Shown in pieces: positions 61,558-64,000 of a DNA stretch of 64,000 nucleotides. The DNA comes from Lycocorax pyrrhopterus obiensis. Lineage: Eukaryota; Chordata; Aves; Passeriformes; Paradisaeidae. The notes under the pieces were generated by a model. It was not told the DNA's origin, made no database searches, and saw only the letters and a program-made list of their open reading frames with translations. The DNA lies in contig JACSVZ010000002.1 in NCBI GenBank assembly GCA_014706295.1, positions 57,497,617 to 57,561,616 on the forward strand, written 5' to 3'. Both the position numbers and the translations under genes were made by a program. Numbering within the stretch: position 1 is the first letter of the stretch; every line of letters starts with the position of its first letter.

Positions 61558-61750
61558 CTGTGACTCTTGAATCCTGGTCCCACTGCTGACACTGACTGCC
61601 TTCTTGGCCTCTGGCAAAATGTGAACTCCTCTGCTGTTGATTTTCTGACTGCAAAGTAGGGCTTATAATGCTTTACTCCCTACCCTGAAGGGCTGCTGTG
61701 AGATATAATTAGTTGGTGTTTGAGACATGCTCTTGTAAGTGCTTCTGGAA
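61558..61750 (+). mobile_element. MIR-type SINE remnant
   Basis: Order of phrases matches the MIR 3' half: 'atcctggtcccactgctgac', a 'cttggcctctggcaaaatgt' block, 'tgactgcaaagtagggctta', 'taatgctttactccctaccc', 'gggctgctgtgagatata' and 'gtaagtgcttctggaagc'. MIR or MIR-like core-SINEs are old and sparse in birds. Diverged, but the colinearity over ~190 bases is good. Confidence 0.6.
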
Positions 61751-61800
61751 GCTGTTTTTGGCTCATTGTCCTAGAGCTACTCGTCACTACATTGTTGTCA

Positions 61801-61845
61801 GCCTTTTGCAGATGAAGAAAGTGAGGAAAAAAGTGACATACTTAT
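61801..61845 (-). mobile_element. Possible second MIR-like fragment, opposite orientation
   Basis: 'cttttgcagatgaagaaagt' followed by 'gaggaaaaaagtgacatact' resembles the reversed MIR segment (cagatgaggaaactgagg...aagtgactt). Short; it may be chance. Confidence 0.3.
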
Positions 61846-62439
61846 CTAATGAGACTGTTGTGTGCAACTAGTTCTCTGTATGACTGCATCTATTTGATTC
61901 AGTTGAAATTGGGAATTGTTGTCCAAAGTTGAGGAATTTTATATCTACATTATGTCAAACCACTTGTTTTCAATTGAATAAACTTCATTTAAGCTTTCAA
62001 ATCCAGCAGAATCACAAAAACCAAATGTCATTAGGGAAGGCCTATTCCAGTGTATTTCCAGTGGCCTACTTTCTTCTTTTCCCACTTGGTGCCAGGCCAG
62101 CTTTTCCAAACTTAAGTTATATGTGACTGATTTACATACTGGTTAAGCCTTCCCAAAGGTATATGTGATGTGATTTCAACTGGAAATGCCAATATGTGCC
62201 TCAGCATAGCGTAGGGCCTTCAATTTTTAGAAATCAGTTTATGTTGAATAGAGCAGAAAATCAGATTTTTTTTTTTTGTGGATGGTCTGCCCTTTGACAT
62301 ATTCAGCCATCTCTTTGTTTTAATGGATTTGTTTGGGTTTGTGCTTTTTTGCCCTTTAAAGATTTATTAACTCTTGAGTGAAAGATGGAATTTGGGAGTG
62401 AAGTTTCATCTGTGTTTTCTAAAACATGCTTGTTAACAG

Positions 62440-62559
62440 GGTCCCTGTCGTAGAGAAATGGAGGACACTTTAAACCACCTAAAGATCCTGAATGTCTTGA
62501 GTCCCAGGGGCTTTCATATTCCAAATTGTGACAAGAAGGGATTCTACAAGAAAAAGCAA
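62440..62559 (+). CDS. IGFBP3: IGFBP3 coding exon 3: start of thyroglobulin type-1 domain
   Basis: 120 bp, 40 codons, residues 205-244, phase 0 at both ends. It begins GPCRREMEDTLNHLK and ends KKGFYKKKQ with two cysteines (GPC and PNC), the first part of the C-terminal thyroglobulin type-1 domain shared by all IGFBPs. The LSPRGFHIPNCDKKGFYKK stretch is the conserved core. Acceptor TTAACAG, donor GTAAGT at 62560. The exon length equals the 40-residue exon of mammalian IGFBP3. The domain is incomplete here: the CWCV-containing final exon with the basic heparin-/acid-labile-subunit-binding and nuclear-targeting motif should follow beyond the window. Confidence 0.96.
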
Positions 62560-64000
62560 GTAAGTACAGAGTTTTGGTCATTTCAATGAATGCATTTCAC
62601 CTTTTCTGCATCTTTGTTGAAGGATCATGCCAGCAAGGTGCATTATATATCATTTTGCAGAGAAACTGGTTTATTTCCAGTTTTAGGACCTGATCCGATA
62701 GTGCTGAAGCTCGTCAAGTGGGGATAGTATTTTTATTTTCTGTTGATCATGACAACAGATTCATTTGAGAAACTTCATACCTAGTCACACATGGGTTGAC
62801 TGGTGTCCTAGATACTAATGCCCTTTGGTTTAAAAAAAGCAGTGCCTCTACAATAACCCACAGAGCTAATGTTGCAGTCACCATATGACTGCAATAGATC
62901 AATGCTTTGAATTGTAAATAGCTGCTTGAGTGTTCCTAGAAGAACTACACTGGATCATATTACATAAAGCAACTTGAGAAAGGTATGTATCTGTCCTTTA
63001 TGGGCTACACAGATCGCTTCCAAAATCCAAGTCATGTTATCGTGAAAGTGATACTTTCAGTAGTTACTCTGCAGCAAGGATGGCTTCTCAGCCTTTTCTG
63101 GTTCTGGGGTTGTGACCTTTCTTGACAAATGCTGACCAAAACTGTGGGTATTTATGCTTTAGTTGTGTTGGATTGAGCTACAGCCTCATTCTCCATTCAG
63201 TGCTGCCACTGAAGCTCGTTCAGAACTTGGGGAAGTGCAAGATATGCCAGGTTCTTTGTTTAGTGTGTACATCCCATCTAATTTCAGTGTTTAGTTAGTG
63301 GCCTGCCTCCAAATATATATTTCTTGGTATAATTCCAAAATTTCCTGAATTCAAAGGTTTCTTTAAGACTTTTCTCAAGGACAGATTTTGTTTGTGGACC
63401 ATCATGTCTTTCCCTTTGGGTTTACACGAGTCAGCCTCTCTATGTCTGGTAACCAAAGGAGTGGTTGACTCTGTTGCTAGCTAATGCAGTTCATTAGTTG
63501 GAAATGAAAGGCCAACCTCTGACCAGGCAACCTTATTTTAGGAATGGTATCTCCATTTTTTGGCTTCCAGCTTTCTTAGAAACAGTCTTTGCCTTTCTAG
63601 TATTCCCTGGAGCTCTGCAATAAGCTATCAGTGCCAGGTGAGGCATTTGTAATAGGGGTGAGATTTCCAGCTTTCCTTTCTGCCATCAGTCCGACATTGA
63701 CAGTGCTGTTTGACCTTCGGTATGTGCTGCTGAGCTTGTCTATGCTTCCCAGCTTTTCCTGAGCAGGTGGTGGCAACTCCCAAGCAGGGCAAGTTTCTTT
63801 TTGTTGCCTGGAGCTTTGAGAAGCCTGTGTCAGCCCTGTTGTGCTGTATGTAAACTAGCAGAGAGCAATGTTCGCATCTCAATCTGCTTGTTTTCAGAAA
63901 ATGCATTGGACTGCTATGCAGAGTGAGGCTAGGACTGTGTTTTGTGCCTGTGCCATAAACATATTTTCTTAGCTGCTGTATAACAGCACATCAAGGCAGT
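62560..64000 (+). other. IGFBP3: IGFBP3 intron 3, 5' part (window ends inside)
   Basis: Starts GTAAGT and runs to the window edge, at least 1441 bp. I searched by eye for an exon encoding the CWCV region of the thyroglobulin domain and found none, so the final coding exon and 3' UTR lie beyond base 64000. Confidence 0.85.

Larger units (their letters stand above)
59864..62439 (+). other. IGFBP3: IGFBP3 intron 2
   Basis: 2576 bp, GTAAGT...TTAACAG. It contains MIR-like ancient SINE sequence near 61.56-61.85 kb and no further exon that I can recognise. The antisense open frame at 60381-60644 has no recognisable content. Confidence 0.9.

Noticed and set aside
1..64000. tRNA, rRNA, CRISPR, phage, toxin or operon-like systems
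   Set aside because: None was seen. The window has vertebrate intron-exon structure and transposon content, and I found no array of spaced repeats or cloverleaf with A and B boxes.

Overview
The window is vertebrate nuclear DNA, almost certainly from a bird. The evidence is several CR1 LINE fragments ending in the CR1-type ATTCTATG tail, bird-type solo LTRs, scarce SINEs, and one intron-containing gene with a very GC-rich CpG-island first exon. I favour a neoavian bird, perhaps a passerine, because of the LTR types, but that finer call is weak.

The only gene I can support is IGFBP3 (insulin-like growth factor binding protein 3) on the + strand at the right-hand end. A GC box and TATA box lie near 54.4 kb. 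Coding exon 1 is at 55063-55447, exon 2 at 59637-59863 and exon 3 at 62440-62559. All splice junctions are GT/AG and the three exons join in frame into 244 residues. The last coding exon, which should hold the rest of the thyroglobulin type-1 domain and the basic heparin-binding/nuclear-targeting stretch, is not here and must lie beyond base 64000. In other vertebrates IGFBP1 lies tail-to-tail beyond it.

Bases 1 to about 54,200 are a gene-poor, AT-rich upstream region. The short open frames there look random: no recognisable domains, no supporting splice signals, and overlapping frames on both strands. The recognisable content is mobile-element debris. There are CR1 fragments at 3.9, 22.8, 32.8-35.6 and 46.7 kb. 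There is a solo ERVL-type LTR with an intact 5-bp target duplication at 5.2 kb, a related LTR fragment at 24.1 kb, LTRs at 44.5 and 45.8 kb, and a possible one at 20.2 kb. Simple repeats are scattered throughout. The exception is an isolated CpG-rich patch at 37.4-38.2 kb, split by a 370-base uninterrupted homopurine tract, with CCAAT- and TATA-like boxes just upstream.

Within IGFBP3, intron 1 carries a second isolated CpG-rich islet (about 58.77-59.08 kb) and a CR1 copy whose 3' end stops 62 bases before exon 2. Intron 2 carries MIR-like ancient SINE sequence. I found no CRISPR, operon, phage or other multi-gene system, and nothing supports a new protein-coding system. The observations most worth a second look are the orphan CpG island with its homopurine tract, the intronic CpG islet, and the long leader with a start-stop upstream ORF.
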